A stretch of 64,000 nt of DNA from Geothermobacter hydrogeniphilus (GCF_002898515.1 NZ_PPFX01000013.1:1-64000); one strand, 5' to 3'. Shown: positions 35,887 to 47,817, numbered from the stretch's first letter. Numbers and translations are program-made. The notes: a model not told the origin generated them from the sequence alone.

Positions 35887-37755
35887 ATGCCGACCATGTT
35901 CAGTTATGGTAAGGAATATCAGGTTATAGTAGTCGGGGCCGGACATGCCGGTTGCGAAGCGGCGCTGGCCGCCGCACGAATCGGTTGTTCTACGCTGTTG
36001 TTGAACCTGAGTCTGGATACGGTAGCACAGATGTCCTGCAATCCGGCGATTGGTGGTCTCGCCAAGGGTCACCTGGTCAAGGAGATCGATGCGCTCGGCG
36101 GCGAAATGGGTCTCAATATTGATGTCACCGGGATACAATTCCGAGTTCTGAATACCCGTAAGGGACCCGCGGTCAGGGCTTCGCGGGCACAGGCTGACCG
36201 GCGCGCTTACGCATTGCGGATGAAGCAGGTTCTCGAAGCGGAATCGCGACTTGATCTTAAGCAGGGCGCGGTGGATGCCCTGGAAGTTGAGGGCAACAGA
36301 GTGGTCGGGGTAAAAACCCGTGAAGGAATCACTTACCGGGGACAGAATGTGGTGCTGACCACCGGGACCTTCATGCGCGGCCTGATTCATGTCGGTTTGA
36401 ATCATTATCCCGGCGGTCGTGCCGGCGAGCCTCCTTCGATCGGCCTGTCAGATAATCTTCGCAGCCTCGGCCTGCAGGTCGGTCGATTGAAAACCGGTAC
36501 GCCGGCACGGCTTGATCGCAACAGTATCGATTTTTGCCGTCTTGAAGAGCAGTTTGGCGATGATCATCCGCGCCCCTTCTCCTTTCTTAATCGACGTATT
36601 GAGCAGTCCCAGGTTTCCTGCTACATCACTTATACCAATGAGCGTACCCACGAGATAATCCGCCAGGGGCTTGACCGTTCGCCTCTTTATAGCGGCATTA
36701 TTGAAGGTGTCGGGCCCCGCTACTGCCCTTCTATTGAGGATAAAGTGGTGCGATTTCCGGATAAGGATCGTCACCAGCTTTTTCTCGAACCGGAGGGATT
36801 GCAGAGCAACGAAATCTATCCCAACGGCGTCTCGACCTCTCTTCCTCCCGATGTGCAGCTCGCGTTTCTGCGTTCCATCAGCGGGTTGGAGCAGGTGGAG
36901 ATCATGCGACCAGGTTATGCCATCGAGTATGACTATGTCGATCCGATCCAGTTGCAACCCACCCTGGAAACCAAGTTGATTGAAGGTCTTTTTCATGCCG
37001 GGCAGATCAACGGTACCTCAGGTTACGAGGAGGCGGCGGCACAGGGACTGATCGCCGGCATCAATGCCGCATGTCGGGCCCGGGGTGAAGAGCCGCTGAT
37101 CCTGCGCCGCGACCAGGCCTATATCGGGGTGCTGATCGACGACCTGATCAATCTCGGGGCGCCGGAACCCTATCGGATGTTTACGTCGCGGGCTGAATAC
37201 CGGCTGTTGTTGCGTGAGGATAATGCCGACCAGCGGTTGACCCCCTTCGGTCGCAAGGTGGGGCTGGTTGACGATAAACGCTGGGCATTATTTGAAGGGA
37301 AACTTGATCAGCTCGGCAGAGCCCGGGAGATTGCCGCGCGGGTGCGGGTGGCACCCGGTGACCGGAAACAGGTCGCGCGGCTAGGATTGCCGGACCTGAA
37401 CAATGGGGCCAGCCTGGAAGAACTGCTGCGTCGTCCGCAGTTGACGATTAAGGATCTGGCATGGCTGGACGAGGAATTGGAAGGGTTCCCCGGTGAGGTT
37501 CTCGAACAGTTGGAGATCGAGACCAAGTATGCCGGTTATATCCGCCGTCAGGAGGATGAGGTCGCCCGCTTCCGGAAAACCGAAGAGGTACGGATTCCGG
37601 AAGATTTTCATTATGCCGGAATTGGCGGTATGTCAGCCGAAGTAATTGAAAAACTAGAGAAAATTCGTCCAAGAACCCTCGGTCAGGCGGCCCGGATACC
37701 CGGTGTGACCCCGGCCGCGGTGGCCATCCTGTCGGTCCTGCTGCGCCGTGGCTGA
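35887..37755 (+). CDS. mnmG: tRNA uridine-5-carboxymethylaminomethyl enzyme MnmG (GidA)
   Basis: A 622-residue FAD enzyme. The Rossmann FAD site is VIVVGAGHAGCEAALAAARIG. MSCNPAIGGLAKGHLVKEIDALGGEMG and NTRKGPAVRASRAQADR are family signatures, with AGQINGTSGYEEAAAQGLIAGINAA later. It acts with MnmE on tRNA wobble U34. GGAAGCAGG precedes the ATG at 35887. Its 3' end overlaps rsmG by 8 nt. Confidence 0.98.
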   Translation: MPTMFSYGKEYQVIVVGAGHAGCEAALAAARIGCSTLLLNLSLDTVAQMSCNPAIGGLAKGHLVKEIDALGGEMGLNIDVTGIQFRVLNTRKGPAVRASRAQADRRAYALRMKQVLEAESRLDLKQGAVDALEVEGNRVVGVKTREGITYRGQNVVLTTGTFMRGLIHVGLNHYPGGRAGEPPSIGLSDNLRSLGLQVGRLKTGTPARLDRNSIDFCRLEEQFGDDHPRPFSFLNRRIEQSQVSCYITYTNERTHEIIRQGLDRSPLYSGIIEGVGPRYCPSIEDKVVRFPDKDRHQLFLEPEGLQSNEIYPNGVSTSLPPDVQLAFLRSISGLEQVEIMRPGYAIEYDYVDPIQLQPTLETKLIEGLFHAGQINGTSGYEEAAAQGLIAGINAACRARGEEPLILRRDQAYIGVLIDDLINLGAPEPYRMFTSRAEYRLLLREDNADQRLTPFGRKVGLVDDKRWALFEGKLDQLGRAREIAARVRVAPGDRKQVARLGLPDLNNGASLEELLRRPQLTIKDLAWLDEELEGFPGEVLEQLEIETKYAGYIRRQEDEVARFRKTEEVRIPEDFHYAGIGGMSAEVIEKLEKIRPRTLGQAARIPGVTPAAVAILSVLLRRG

Positions 37756-38407
37756 GTTCAGTTTGCAACGGCGTCTGGCCGATCTGCTCAGGCAGGCGAA
37801 ACTGTCAGTTGCGGAGGATCGGCAGGTTGATCTGTTGCGCTACCTTGAGGAATTGGCACACTGGAACCGGAGTCATAACCTGACCGCCGTAAGTGAACCG
37901 AAAGCAGCCCTGGAAACCCACCTGGTTGATTCCCTGACCCTGCTCCCCCTCCTGCCGGAAAACTGCACCCTGCTCGATTTCGGTTCAGGTGCGGGTCTTC
38001 CCGGTCTGCCCCTGCGTATCGTCCGTGACGACCTGCGTCTGACTTCCCTTGACGCGGTCGGCAAGAAGCTCGCCTTTCAGCGACATCTGGCCCGGGTTCT
38101 GCGGTTGCGCGGCATCGATTTCGTCCATGCCCGACTGGAGGATTTTTCCGCCGACAGCGAAAACCATAACCGTTACCAGCGGATCGTCTTTCGGGCCGTG
38201 GGAGAAATCAATCGATTTGCGTCGATGGTTCTGCCTCTGTTGGAACCGGGAGGTCTCTGGATCGCGATGAAGGGCCCCGATGGTCAGCAGGACTGGAAAA
38301 ATTTCTGCGGGCAACCTCTGGCGGGTTTTCGCAATCATGCCTGCCTGTCGCTGAAATTGCCGGCCTGCGGTGCCGAACGCAACCTGCTTTGCTTCGAAAA
38401 AGAATAG
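37748..38407 (+). CDS. rsmG: 16S rRNA (guanine-527-N7)-methyltransferase RsmG
   Basis: A 219-residue SAM methyltransferase acting on G527 of 16S rRNA. The SAM site is LLDFGSGAGLPGLPLRIV, preceded by HWNRSHNLTAVSE, with VFRAVGEINRFASMVLPLLEPGG later. It starts with a GTG at 37748 overlapping the mnmG end by 8 nt, indicating coupled translation. A palindromic element begins 7 nt after its stop codon. Confidence 0.95.
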   Translation: MAEFSLQRRLADLLRQAKLSVAEDRQVDLLRYLEELAHWNRSHNLTAVSEPKAALETHLVDSLTLLPLLPENCTLLDFGSGAGLPGLPLRIVRDDLRLTSLDAVGKKLAFQRHLARVLRLRGIDFVHARLEDFSADSENHNRYQRIVFRAVGEINRFASMVLPLLEPGGLWIAMKGPDGQQDWKNFCGQPLAGFRNHACLSLKLPACGAERNLLCFEKE

Positions 38408-38413
38408 AACGAT

Positions 38414-38541
38414 TGATGGCGTCGCTCAAACTCACCAGCAGCTGCGTTACTGCGTTTATCTCGCGCCTTCGACGTACGTACGGACGCTTCATCGTTCGAT
38501 AAACGCGTGCCTTGCTGCTGGCGCTTTTTGCTTAGCCAACA
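38414..38541. repeat. Palindromic intergenic element, copy C (128 bp)
   Basis: Nested inverted repeats: TGATGGC/GCCAACA outside, CCAGCAG (38435-38441) with CTGCTGG (38515-38521), and GCGTTTATC (38452-38460) with GATAAACGC (38498-38506), around a CGACGTACGTACGG centre. The layout matches copies A and B (arm with CCA..TGC, GCGTTA, then CGACGTA / TACG core), although the arm bases differ and change together on both sides. Confidence 0.75.
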
Positions 38542-38836
38542 CCCTTTTTGCTTTCTTGCGAAAGCATCAATATTGATATATGCAAAATTATTATGCGCCG
38601 CAGTCAGTGGGGGTCGCATAGATGCCCTGCTCTGATTTCCCGAAAAACGTCAAGCCGTGAAAAACAGGTGAAAGACACTATATCTGGTGGGCCGCGTTTA
38701 TGAATCCACAAGATATTGCAAGTATTTGAAAAGCTAGCATTTCTTCTTCAACGTCGCGGGTGAATATGTTAGTCTTGGCGGCCTGAACTTACCACCTGGA
38801 CCGTCCGGTTCGGGTTTTAAAACCGGAGAGGTTTTC
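38542..38836 (+). other. Non-coding region upstream of parA
   Basis: About 295 bp with no credible gene. AT-rich sequence near 38560-38600 is followed by the parA leader. The leader contains CCGGTT (38799-38804) and AACCGG (about 38821-38826), able to pair just before the GAGAGG ribosome site. The parA promoter should be here, but no clear -35/-10 pair was chosen. Confidence 0.4.
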
Positions 38837-39601
38837 ATGGCCCGGATTATTGCAATTGCCAACCAGAAGGGAGGGGTCGGCAAGACGACCACAGCGGTCA
38901 ATCTGGCCGCGTCGTTGTCGGCTGCCGAAAAGTCCACCCTGCTGGTTGATATGGACCCTCAGGGGAATGCCACCAGTGGCGTCGGAATCGACAAGGAGGC
39001 GCTTGAGGCGACCGTCTACAACGGCCTGCTCGAAGAAGCCGGAGCCGTCGATCTTCTCTGCCGTACGGAACTGGAGCAGCTGCATATCCTGCCGGCCGAT
39101 CCGGATCTGATCGGCGCCGAGGTTGAACTTGTGGCGGCTGACGGCCGGGAACGGCGACTCAAGGCCCTGCTGGCAGAGATCGAAGACGACTATGATTACA
39201 TTCTGATCGACTGCCCTCCGTCGCTCGGTCTGCTGACCATCAATGCCCTGACCGCGGCGGAAAAAGTGCTGATTCCGATGCAGTGCGAGTACTACGCCAT
39301 GGAGGGTCTCAGCCAGTTGCTCAACACCATTTCTCTCATTCAGCAGGATCTCAACCCGCGATTGACCATCGGCTACATCCTGCTGACCATGTTCGACAGT
39401 CGTAATAACCTCTCCCATCAGGTCGGTGAGGAAATCCGCACCCATTTCAACCGCCAGCTGTGTGAAACGGTGATTCCGCGCAATGTGCGGCTTTCCGAAG
39501 CGCCGAGCCACGGGTTGCCGGTGCTGCTTTATGATATCGCTTCGAAAGGGTCGCAGGCCTATCTCGACCTGGCCCGGGAAATTATTCAGGCGGAGGTTTG
39601 A
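38837..39601 (+). CDS. parA: Chromosome partitioning ATPase ParA (Soj)
   Basis: A 254-residue deviant Walker ATPase. ANQKGGVGKTTTAVNLAASL is the deviant Walker A with signature Lys, LVDMDPQGNATSG follows, and IDCPPSLGLLTINAL is the Walker B region. It lacks the long DNA-binding N-terminus of plasmid ParA, as expected for chromosomal ParA. It moves ParB-parS complexes away from the origin. parB follows 3 nt later. Confidence 0.97.
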   Translation: MARIIAIANQKGGVGKTTTAVNLAASLSAAEKSTLLVDMDPQGNATSGVGIDKEALEATVYNGLLEEAGAVDLLCRTELEQLHILPADPDLIGAEVELVAADGRERRLKALLAEIEDDYDYILIDCPPSLGLLTINALTAAEKVLIPMQCEYYAMEGLSQLLNTISLIQQDLNPRLTIGYILLTMFDSRNNLSHQVGEEIRTHFNRQLCETVIPRNVRLSEAPSHGLPVLLYDIASKGSQAYLDLAREIIQAEV

Positions 39602-39604
39602 CGA

Positions 39605-40480
39605 ATGGCCAAGCGACCTGCACTCGGCAAGGGGATCGGAGCCCTGATCCCGGGAAATGTCAAGGCGGTGCCGACCACAGACGGCACCCGGGGCAGCAAA
39701 TATTTTCTCTGTCCCATCGAGGATCTCAAACCGCACAGCAAACAGCCGCGCAAAACTTTTGATGACGCGAAAATGACCGAACTGGTCGCCTCGATCAAGG
39801 AAAAAGGGGTGATTCAGCCACTGGTAGTCCGTCATCATGACGATCATTACCAGATTATCGCCGGCGAACGCCGCTGGCGGGCGGCGCAAAAAGCCGGATT
39901 GAAGGAAGTGCCGGTCGTCATTCAGGATGTTTCCGAGGATTGGGCGCTGGAAATGGCGCTGATCGAGAATATCCAGCGTGAGGATCTCAATCCGATCGAA
40001 GAGGCCGAAGCCTACCGCCACCTGATGGAGAGCTTTGATCTCTCCCAGGAAGAGGTTGCCAAACGGGTCGGTCGGGAAAGGTCCACGGTCGCCAACATGC
40101 TGCGCCTGCTCAAGCTGCCGGGCAAGGTCCGCGGTGACGTGATTGCCGGTCATCTCAGCATGGGACATGCCCGCGCCCTGCTCGGTCTTGAAGACGAAGA
40201 GGATATCGTCGAAGCACGTGAACAGGTTCTGGCACGCAAACTGTCGGTACGTGAATGCGAGGCCCTGGTCAAAAAGATCAAGAATTTCGGTCGCGTGCCG
40301 AAGAACAAAGCCGAACCGGCGCCGGTCGATCCGGAGTTGAAGCGGCTGGAAGTCGAATTGAAGCGGACCCTCGGCACCCAGGTGCGTATTCAGCCTCGGG
40401 GCAAGGGGGGCCGTATTGAAGTCAGTTATTTCTCCCCCGCCGAACTGGAGCGCCTGCTTGCTCTGTTCGGAGTCAGCTGA
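39605..40480 (+). CDS. parB: Chromosome partitioning protein ParB (Spo0J)
   Basis: A 291-residue ParB with the CTP-binding N-terminal domain (SKQPRKTFDDAKMTELVASIKEKG, AGERRWRAAQKAG and ENIQREDLNPIEEAEAY), a helix-turn-helix (LSQEEVAKRVGRERSTVANMLRLL) that reads parS, and a C-terminal dimerisation domain. Its site at 35797 is the only clear parS in the window. Confidence 0.97.
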   Translation: MAKRPALGKGIGALIPGNVKAVPTTDGTRGSKYFLCPIEDLKPHSKQPRKTFDDAKMTELVASIKEKGVIQPLVVRHHDDHYQIIAGERRWRAAQKAGLKEVPVVIQDVSEDWALEMALIENIQREDLNPIEEAEAYRHLMESFDLSQEEVAKRVGRERSTVANMLRLLKLPGKVRGDVIAGHLSMGHARALLGLEDEEDIVEAREQVLARKLSVRECEALVKKIKNFGRVPKNKAEPAPVDPELKRLEVELKRTLGTQVRIQPRGKGGRIEVSYFSPAELERLLALFGVS

Positions 40481-40494
40481 GGGGGTCGTTATTC

Positions 40495-40899
40495 ATGCTG
40501 CGCAAGAGGAGGGAGCCCGTCATCATGCGTAAAGATCAGGCAATCGACAAGGGGGACATCAAGGCCTTTCTCGGCCCCGGCAGTCAGTTTGAGGGTAAAT
40601 TGCTGTTTGATGAAATCGTTCGGCTCGATGGCCGTTTCAGTGGCGAGATTGTCAGCAAGGACACCCTGATCGTCGGCCAGGAGGCGGAAATTGAAGCCGA
40701 AGTTACGGTCGGCACCCTGATCCTCTCGGGCCGGTTCAAGGGCAATATCAAGGCCGGCTGCAAGGTCGACCTGCGGGCTCCGGCCCGGGTCGAGGGCAAT
40801 ATCGAGACTCCGGTGCTGGTGGTCGAGGAAGGGGTGACTCTCAACAGCACCCTGCATATGGATGGGGCAAATAAGGCCCCCGGCAACAAGACTTCCTGA
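40495..40899 (+). CDS. Bactofilin-family cytoskeletal protein
   Basis: A 134-residue DUF583 protein. The beta-helix repeats are DIKAFLGPGSQFEGKLLFDE, VRLDGRFSGEIVSKDTLIVG, and VTVGTLILSGRFKGNI. Bactofilins polymerise without nucleotides; in Myxococcus they scaffold ParABS near the pole, so the position 15 nt after parB suggests a role in origin placement. That role is inferred from gene order. The start may be the ATG at 40495 or that at 40525 (MRKDQAIDKGD); both have purine-rich sites upstream. Confidence 0.9.
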   Translation: MLRKRREPVIMRKDQAIDKGDIKAFLGPGSQFEGKLLFDEIVRLDGRFSGEIVSKDTLIVGQEAEIEAEVTVGTLILSGRFKGNIKAGCKVDLRAPARVEGNIETPVLVVEEGVTLNSTLHMDGANKAPGNKTS

Positions 40900-40941
40900 C
40901 AGGCGAATTTCTTCGTGGGGGGGAAAAAACAAAACAGCATC

Positions 40942-41032
40942 TTGACAGCGTTGGGAGGGGTATGTTAGCAATGCGCTGATTTGCCGCAGGGCAAACTTTT
41001 TTATCCCCCCGAGACTTGTATACAGTATACCG
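40942..41032 (+). promoter_or_regulatory. Promoter and palindromic operator upstream of the ATP synthase operon
   Basis: A TTGACA (40942-40947) with a weak -10 around 40961-40970 starts the region. Downstream, TTGTATACAGTATACCG (41016-41032) matches 15 of 17 bases of the perfect palindrome at 50884-50900 (read on its minus strand), which sits on the promoter of a GntR/FCD regulator gene. The site lies between this promoter and the b' start at 41068, where a bound repressor could block transcription. Confidence 0.6.
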
Positions 41033-41067
41033 ACAGCCGAACCTCATTAACAGGCAGAGGACAGCCC

Positions 41068-41493
41068 GTGATCAGCCTCGACATTACTCTTATTATTCAG
41101 TTTGTCAATTTCGTCATTCTCATGACCATCCTTAACATGGTGCTTTACCGCCCGCTGCGCCGGATGTTGGAGCAGCGCAAGGAAACCATTGAGGGCAACC
41201 GTCGGGCCGCCGACGATCTGGAAGCCAGTATTGAAGAGAAGATGACCCGCTACCAGCAGCAGCTGCAGGAAGCCCGCCTCAAAGGCAACCAGGAGCGCAC
41301 TGCTCTGCGCCAGGCTGCTCTTGAGGAAGAACGCAAGACCCTGGGAGAGGCCCACGAGCAGGCCTCGGCGAAACTACAGGCGATCAAAGAGCAGGTGGCC
41401 GGAGAGGCTGCTGTTGCCCGCGAGGCGCTGAAAAAGGAAACCGAGGCACTGGCCGGTGAAATCGCCAGCAAGATTCTCGGGAGGAAGCTGTAA
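41068..41493 (+). CDS. atpF': ATP synthase F0 subunit b' (second peripheral-stalk b)
   Basis: A 141-residue protein with one N-terminal membrane helix (ITLIIQFVNFVILMTILNMVLYRPL) and a long charged coiled coil. The start is the GTG at 41068 after GAGG; the frame upstream to 40981 covers regulatory DNA and is not coding. It pairs with the b subunit encoded next, its stop codon overlapping the atpF ATG by one base (TAATG). b/b' pairs are seen in cyanobacteria and many delta-group bacteria. Confidence 0.9.
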   Translation: MISLDITLIIQFVNFVILMTILNMVLYRPLRRMLEQRKETIEGNRRAADDLEASIEEKMTRYQQQLQEARLKGNQERTALRQAALEEERKTLGEAHEQASAKLQAIKEQVAGEAAVAREALKKETEALAGEIASKILGRKL

Positions 41494-42080
41494 TGTCGAC
41501 TACCAAGACCAATCTTTTCAAGACCCTGATCATTTTTTCCATTGTTCTGGCTGCCGGTACGGTCTTCGCCTCGGGCGGAGAGCATCAGGCTGATGGCGGA
41601 GTGCTGCTCAAGGATTTTCTCTGGCGCTGTCTGAACTTTGCCGTCACTTTCGGCCTGCTCGCTTATTTCATCACCAAGCCGTTGCGCAACGGCCTGGCCG
41701 GTCGTCGACAGGGCATTGCCGACAGCCTGGCCGCCGCGGAAAAAATGAAGGCTGAGGCCGAAGCCAAGTTTGCCGAATATGACCGCAAGTTGAGTCGTGC
41801 CGCTGAAGAAATCGAAGAGATCTACCAGCAAATCCGCCGTGAAGGCGAACGGGAAAAGGAACGGATTCTCGACGAAGCTCGACAGATGGCCATCAAGGTC
41901 AGGAGCGAAGCCGAAAAATCGGCAGCTCTCGAGGTCGCCCGGGCACGTCGCGAGCTGCGAGAGGAAGCCTCCCGCCTTGCCGTCGATATTGCCGAGGAGA
42001 TGTTGCGCAAGAAATTCACCAAGAAAGACCAGACCCGTCTGGTGGATGAATATATTCAGAAGGTGGGAGAGTTACATTGA
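41493..42080 (+). CDS. atpF: ATP synthase F0 subunit b
   Basis: A 195-residue stalk subunit with a signal-like hydrophobic N-terminus (LIIFSIVLAAGTVFASG), a second hydrophobic stretch (LNFAVTFGLLAYFI), and a coiled coil rich in Ala/Glu/Lys/Arg to the end. The two hydrophobic parts suggest that the first may be removed as a signal peptide, as noted for b subunits in Geobacter relatives. Overlaps atpH. Confidence 0.92.
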   Translation: MSTTKTNLFKTLIIFSIVLAAGTVFASGGEHQADGGVLLKDFLWRCLNFAVTFGLLAYFITKPLRNGLAGRRQGIADSLAAAEKMKAEAEAKFAEYDRKLSRAAEEIEEIYQQIRREGEREKERILDEARQMAIKVRSEAEKSAALEVARARRELREEASRLAVDIAEEMLRKKFTKKDQTRLVDEYIQKVGELH

Positions 42081-42619
42081 GCACCAGTGCGATAGCAAAA
42101 CGTTATGCCAGGGCGTTGGTCGGCATCGCTGCCGAACAGCAGACGGTGGAGCAGTACGGAGACGAACTCGGGAGGGTCTGCGAGGCCTTCGGAGTGGAAG
42201 AGTACCTGCGGCTGATCCTGGAAAGCCCCACCTTCCCGCTCAGCAAGAAGGCGGCCATTCTCAATGATCTGATGGAGATGCTTGACATCTCCGAGGGGAT
42301 GCGGGCCTTTCTCGGACTGCTGCTGGAAAAGGACCGTCTTCAGTACCTGGCCCAGATCAAGCGTGACTACAGCCGGTTTGCCGATGAGATGGCCGGCCTG
42401 GTCCGGGCTGCGGTGACCGCCTCGCGAGATCTTGATGCCAAACAGTTGCAGGCGATCAAGGCGGGACTGGAACAGCAGACCGGTAAGCAGGTCGAGCTGA
42501 GCGTCGCCATTGATGAGGAGTTGATCGGCGGTCTGCAGGTTGAGATCTCCGGCCGCCTCTTCGACGGCAGTCTGAAAACACAATTGAAGCGCATTGAAGA
42601 TACCTTAAAAAAGGGGTGA
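42077..42619 (+). CDS. atpH: ATP synthase F1 subunit delta
   Basis: A 180-residue OSCP/delta subunit joining the stalk to F1. It opens AIAKRYARALVGIAAEQQ and ends EISGRLFDGSLKTQLKRIEDTLKK, a typical delta C-terminus. The start is a TTG at 42077 overlapping the atpF stop, so its translation is likely coupled. Confidence 0.96.
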   Translation: MSTSAIAKRYARALVGIAAEQQTVEQYGDELGRVCEAFGVEEYLRLILESPTFPLSKKAAILNDLMEMLDISEGMRAFLGLLLEKDRLQYLAQIKRDYSRFADEMAGLVRAAVTASRDLDAKQLQAIKAGLEQQTGKQVELSVAIDEELIGGLQVEISGRLFDGSLKTQLKRIEDTLKKG

Positions 42620-44137
<1,518 letters not shown>

Positions 44138-44163
44138 TAACCCGACTGCGAAGGTAGCGACAG

Positions 44164-45027
44164 ATGCCCAGTCTGAAGGATATTAAGAAACGTATCGGCT
44201 CGGTCAAGAACACCAGCCAGATCACCAAGGCGATGAAAATGGTCTCGGCCGCCAAGCTGCGCCGCGCCCAGGACGCCGTGGTGGCGGCCCGACCTTACGC
44301 CGACAAGCTGAACTACGTGCTTTCCAGTCTTGCCCTGCGCGAAGACCACGAAGCCCATCCACTGTTGCAGGAGCGGGGCAAGAAGAAGGCTCTGGTGCTG
44401 CTTCTGACGGCGGATCGCGGACTCTGCGGCGGCTTCAATGCCAATATTTCCAAGACGGCGGAGAAGTTTATCAAGGAGCGGACTGACGGTTTTGAAGAGT
44501 ACGAGCTGATGATTGTCGGGCGCAAGGGAGCCGATTACCTGCGCCACCGTAATGTGCCGATCGGCAAGGTCCATGCCGGCATTACCGCCAGCATCACTTA
44601 TCATACCGCAGCACTGATCGGCAGCGAGGTGGTCGAAGGCTACCTTGCGGATCAGTACGATGCCGTCTACCTGATCTACAATGCGTTTCAGAGCGCGATC
44701 ACGCAGGTTCCGACGATCCGCAGGTTGTTGCCGATCGAACCGGCCCAGGTCGACGAACGCGAGCATATCGCCCAGTATATCTACGAGCCGGGCAAAACCG
44801 AGGTACTGAGCCAGATCCTGCCCAAGCAGGTCGAGGTGCAGATCTTCCGCGGGCTGCTCGAATCGGTCGCTTCTGAGCATGGCGCGCGGATGAGCGCCAT
44901 GGACAGCGCCAGCAAGAACGCGGCCGAGATGATCAACAAGCTGACCCTGCAGTACAACCGCGCCCGTCAGGCGGCGATCACCAAGGAACTGATGGAGATC
45001 ATTTCCGGCGCCGAGGCGATCAAATAG
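44164..45027 (+). CDS. atpG: ATP synthase F1 subunit gamma
   Basis: A 287-residue central rotor shaft. It starts [35 protein letters not shown] and ends with the signature region [40 protein letters not shown]. Between atpA and atpD as usual. Confidence 0.98.
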   Translation: MPSLKDIKKRIGSVKNTSQITKAMKMVSAAKLRRAQDAVVAARPYADKLNYVLSSLALREDHEAHPLLQERGKKKALVLLLTADRGLCGGFNANISKTAEKFIKERTDGFEEYELMIVGRKGADYLRHRNVPIGKVHAGITASITYHTAALIGSEVVEGYLADQYDAVYLIYNAFQSAITQVPTIRRLLPIEPAQVDEREHIAQYIYEPGKTEVLSQILPKQVEVQIFRGLLESVASEHGARMSAMDSASKNAAEMINKLTLQYNRARQAAITKELMEIISGAEAIK

Positions 45028-45061
45028 TCGAAATCACAGCTGAAAATAATGCGGCTTATAG

Positions 45062-46492
<1,431 letters not shown>

Positions 46493-46521
46493 TCGTTTCG
46501 GCCTTGAAGAGGACCTAGTAC

Positions 46522-46935
46522 ATGGCAGAAAAACTGACACTGCAATTGGTTACGCCCTATAAGAAGGTGCTTAGCGCCGAGGTTGACGAGGTGACCGCCC
46601 CGGGAACCCTGGGTGAACTGGGTCTGTTGCCGGGACATACTCCGTTGCTGACGACCCTCAAGATCGGCGAGCTTTCCTACAAGCAGGGGAACGAGAACTT
46701 TCATGTCGCCGTCAACTGGGGCTATCTCGAAGTCGAGGAAGACCAGGTCAATGTTCTGGTCGAAACGGCCGAACCGGCTGACGAAATCGATCTCGAGCGT
46801 GCCAGGGCCGCCCTCGGCCGGGCCGAAGAGAAGCTCAAGGGACTCGATCCCGAAGACAAGAATTTCAAGATCATGGAAGCTGCCCTTGAACGGGCGATGA
46901 TCAGAATTCAGGTGGCCGGCCGCAAGGGCCGCTGA
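46522..46935 (+). CDS. atpC: ATP synthase F1 subunit epsilon
   Basis: A 137-residue subunit with the N-terminal beta sandwich (LQLVTPYKKVLSAEVDEVTAPGTLGELGLLPGHTPLLT) and C-terminal helical hairpin (AADEIDLERARAALGRAEEKL-type). It regulates hydrolysis. It is the last gene of the operon, followed by a strong terminator. The a (atpB) and c (atpE) genes are not present here. Confidence 0.98.
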   Translation: MAEKLTLQLVTPYKKVLSAEVDEVTAPGTLGELGLLPGHTPLLTTLKIGELSYKQGNENFHVAVNWGYLEVEEDQVNVLVETAEPADEIDLERARAALGRAEEKLKGLDPEDKNFKIMEAALERAMIRIQVAGRKGR

Positions 46936-46960
46936 TTCTTCTCATCATGTCAATAAAATG

Positions 46961-46995
46961 AAAAAGGGCGACCTTTCGGGGTCGCCCTTTTTTTA
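46961..46995. terminator. Rho-independent terminator after atpC
   Basis: Perfect stem AAAAAGGGCGACC/GGTCGCCCTTTTT-type with a TTTCGG loop and seven Ts. The A-tract on the other side lets it also end the convergent regulator gene. Confidence 0.92.
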
Positions 46996-47012
46996 TCAGA
47001 ATTCAGCGCGCC

Positions 47013-47744
47013 TCAGTTGAGCAGCTGATTGTCCTCTTCAAGCTGCCGCATCTTGTCCATGACCAGTTCCAGGTGGATGCGCATCGCCTCGCGGGCCCGT
47101 TCCGGTTCATGGGCACGGATGGCCTCAAGGATTTCAAGATGATGTTTCATCAGCAGGTCGATGTAGCCTTCCTTCTGGTAGAATTCCATCAGGGCGACCA
47201 TGATGGTGGTGTGGAACAGCTCCTGGATGGTGTTGAGAACATGCAGCTGGATGGTATTATGCGCCGCGGCGGTGATGGCATAATGAAATCTGGCGTCAAT
47301 GTCGGGTTTCCAGCCGCCATTGCTGGCCTGGCGTTTCATTTCCTGGTAGAGAGCGTCAAGGCGGGCGATGTCTTCGGGGGTGGCGCGTTCGGCGGCCAGG
47401 TAGGCCGACCAGGTTTCGAGCCCCACGCGGACCTCGGCCAGGGAATAGAGCATTTTGGGGTTTTTCTCGACCATGCTGGTCAACGGGTCGGCCATGGTGG
47501 CTTCGGTCAACGAGAGGACGAAGGTTCCCCCGCCCTGGCGCGATTCAACCAGTCCCATCGCTTCCAGCACCATGATCGCCTCGCGGACCGAGGGGCGGCT
47601 GACGCCAAGCAGGGACGCCAGCTCCCTCTCTGAAGGGACGCGTTCGCCCGGTTTCAGGTCTCCCTCGGAAATCAGGGTTCTGATCTGTTCAACGATTTCT
47701 TCGGAGATTTTCTTCGGTCGGATGGGCTTGAAAACGTTGGTCAT
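47013..47744 (-). CDS. GntR-family regulator, FadR/FCD subfamily (PdhR/LldR-like)
   Basis: A 243-residue protein. Winged helix at residues about 10-75 (KISEEIVEQIRTLI, GERVPSERELASLLGVSRPSVREAIMVLEAMGLVESRQGGGTFV), then a helical FCD ligand domain with metal-binding His positions (DARFHYAITAAAHN and MKHHLEILEAIRAHE). The start is the ATG at 47744; an open extension to 47849 crosses the operator and is not used. A PdhR-like operator AATTGGTAAGACCAGTT sits 20 bp upstream, suggesting autoregulation. FCD proteins of this type sense small acids such as lactate or pyruvate; the ligand here is unknown. Confidence 0.88.
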   Translation of the reverse strand: MTNVFKPIRPKKISEEIVEQIRTLISEGDLKPGERVPSERELASLLGVSRPSVREAIMVLEAMGLVESRQGGGTFVLSLTEATMADPLTSMVEKNPKMLYSLAEVRVGLETWSAYLAAERATPEDIARLDALYQEMKRQASNGGWKPDIDARFHYAITAAAHNTIQLHVLNTIQELFHTTIMVALMEFYQKEGYIDLLMKHHLEILEAIRAHEPERAREAMRIHLELVMDKMRQLEEDNQLLN

Positions 47745-47763
47745 TCCACTGCTCCAAGAAGTG

Positions 47764-47780
47764 AATTGGTAAGACCAGTT
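47764..47780. promoter_or_regulatory. PdhR/LldR-type operator
   Basis: AATTGGTAAGACCAGTT matches the AATTGGTnnnACCAATT pattern of PdhR/LldR sites in 16 of 17 positions counting the spacer as free. It lies between the regulator gene (minus strand) and dinB (plus strand), so one bound dimer could affect both. Confidence 0.7.
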
Positions 47781-47817
47781 TTTTACCACTGATAACGATA
47801 AAAGGCAAGCTGGCGCC

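Noticed and set aside
38435-38521. tRNA-like fold after rsmG
   Set aside because: Hairpin arms are present, but there is no GTTCRANNC T-loop or CCA-proximal acceptor stem; it matches the palindromic repeat family instead.
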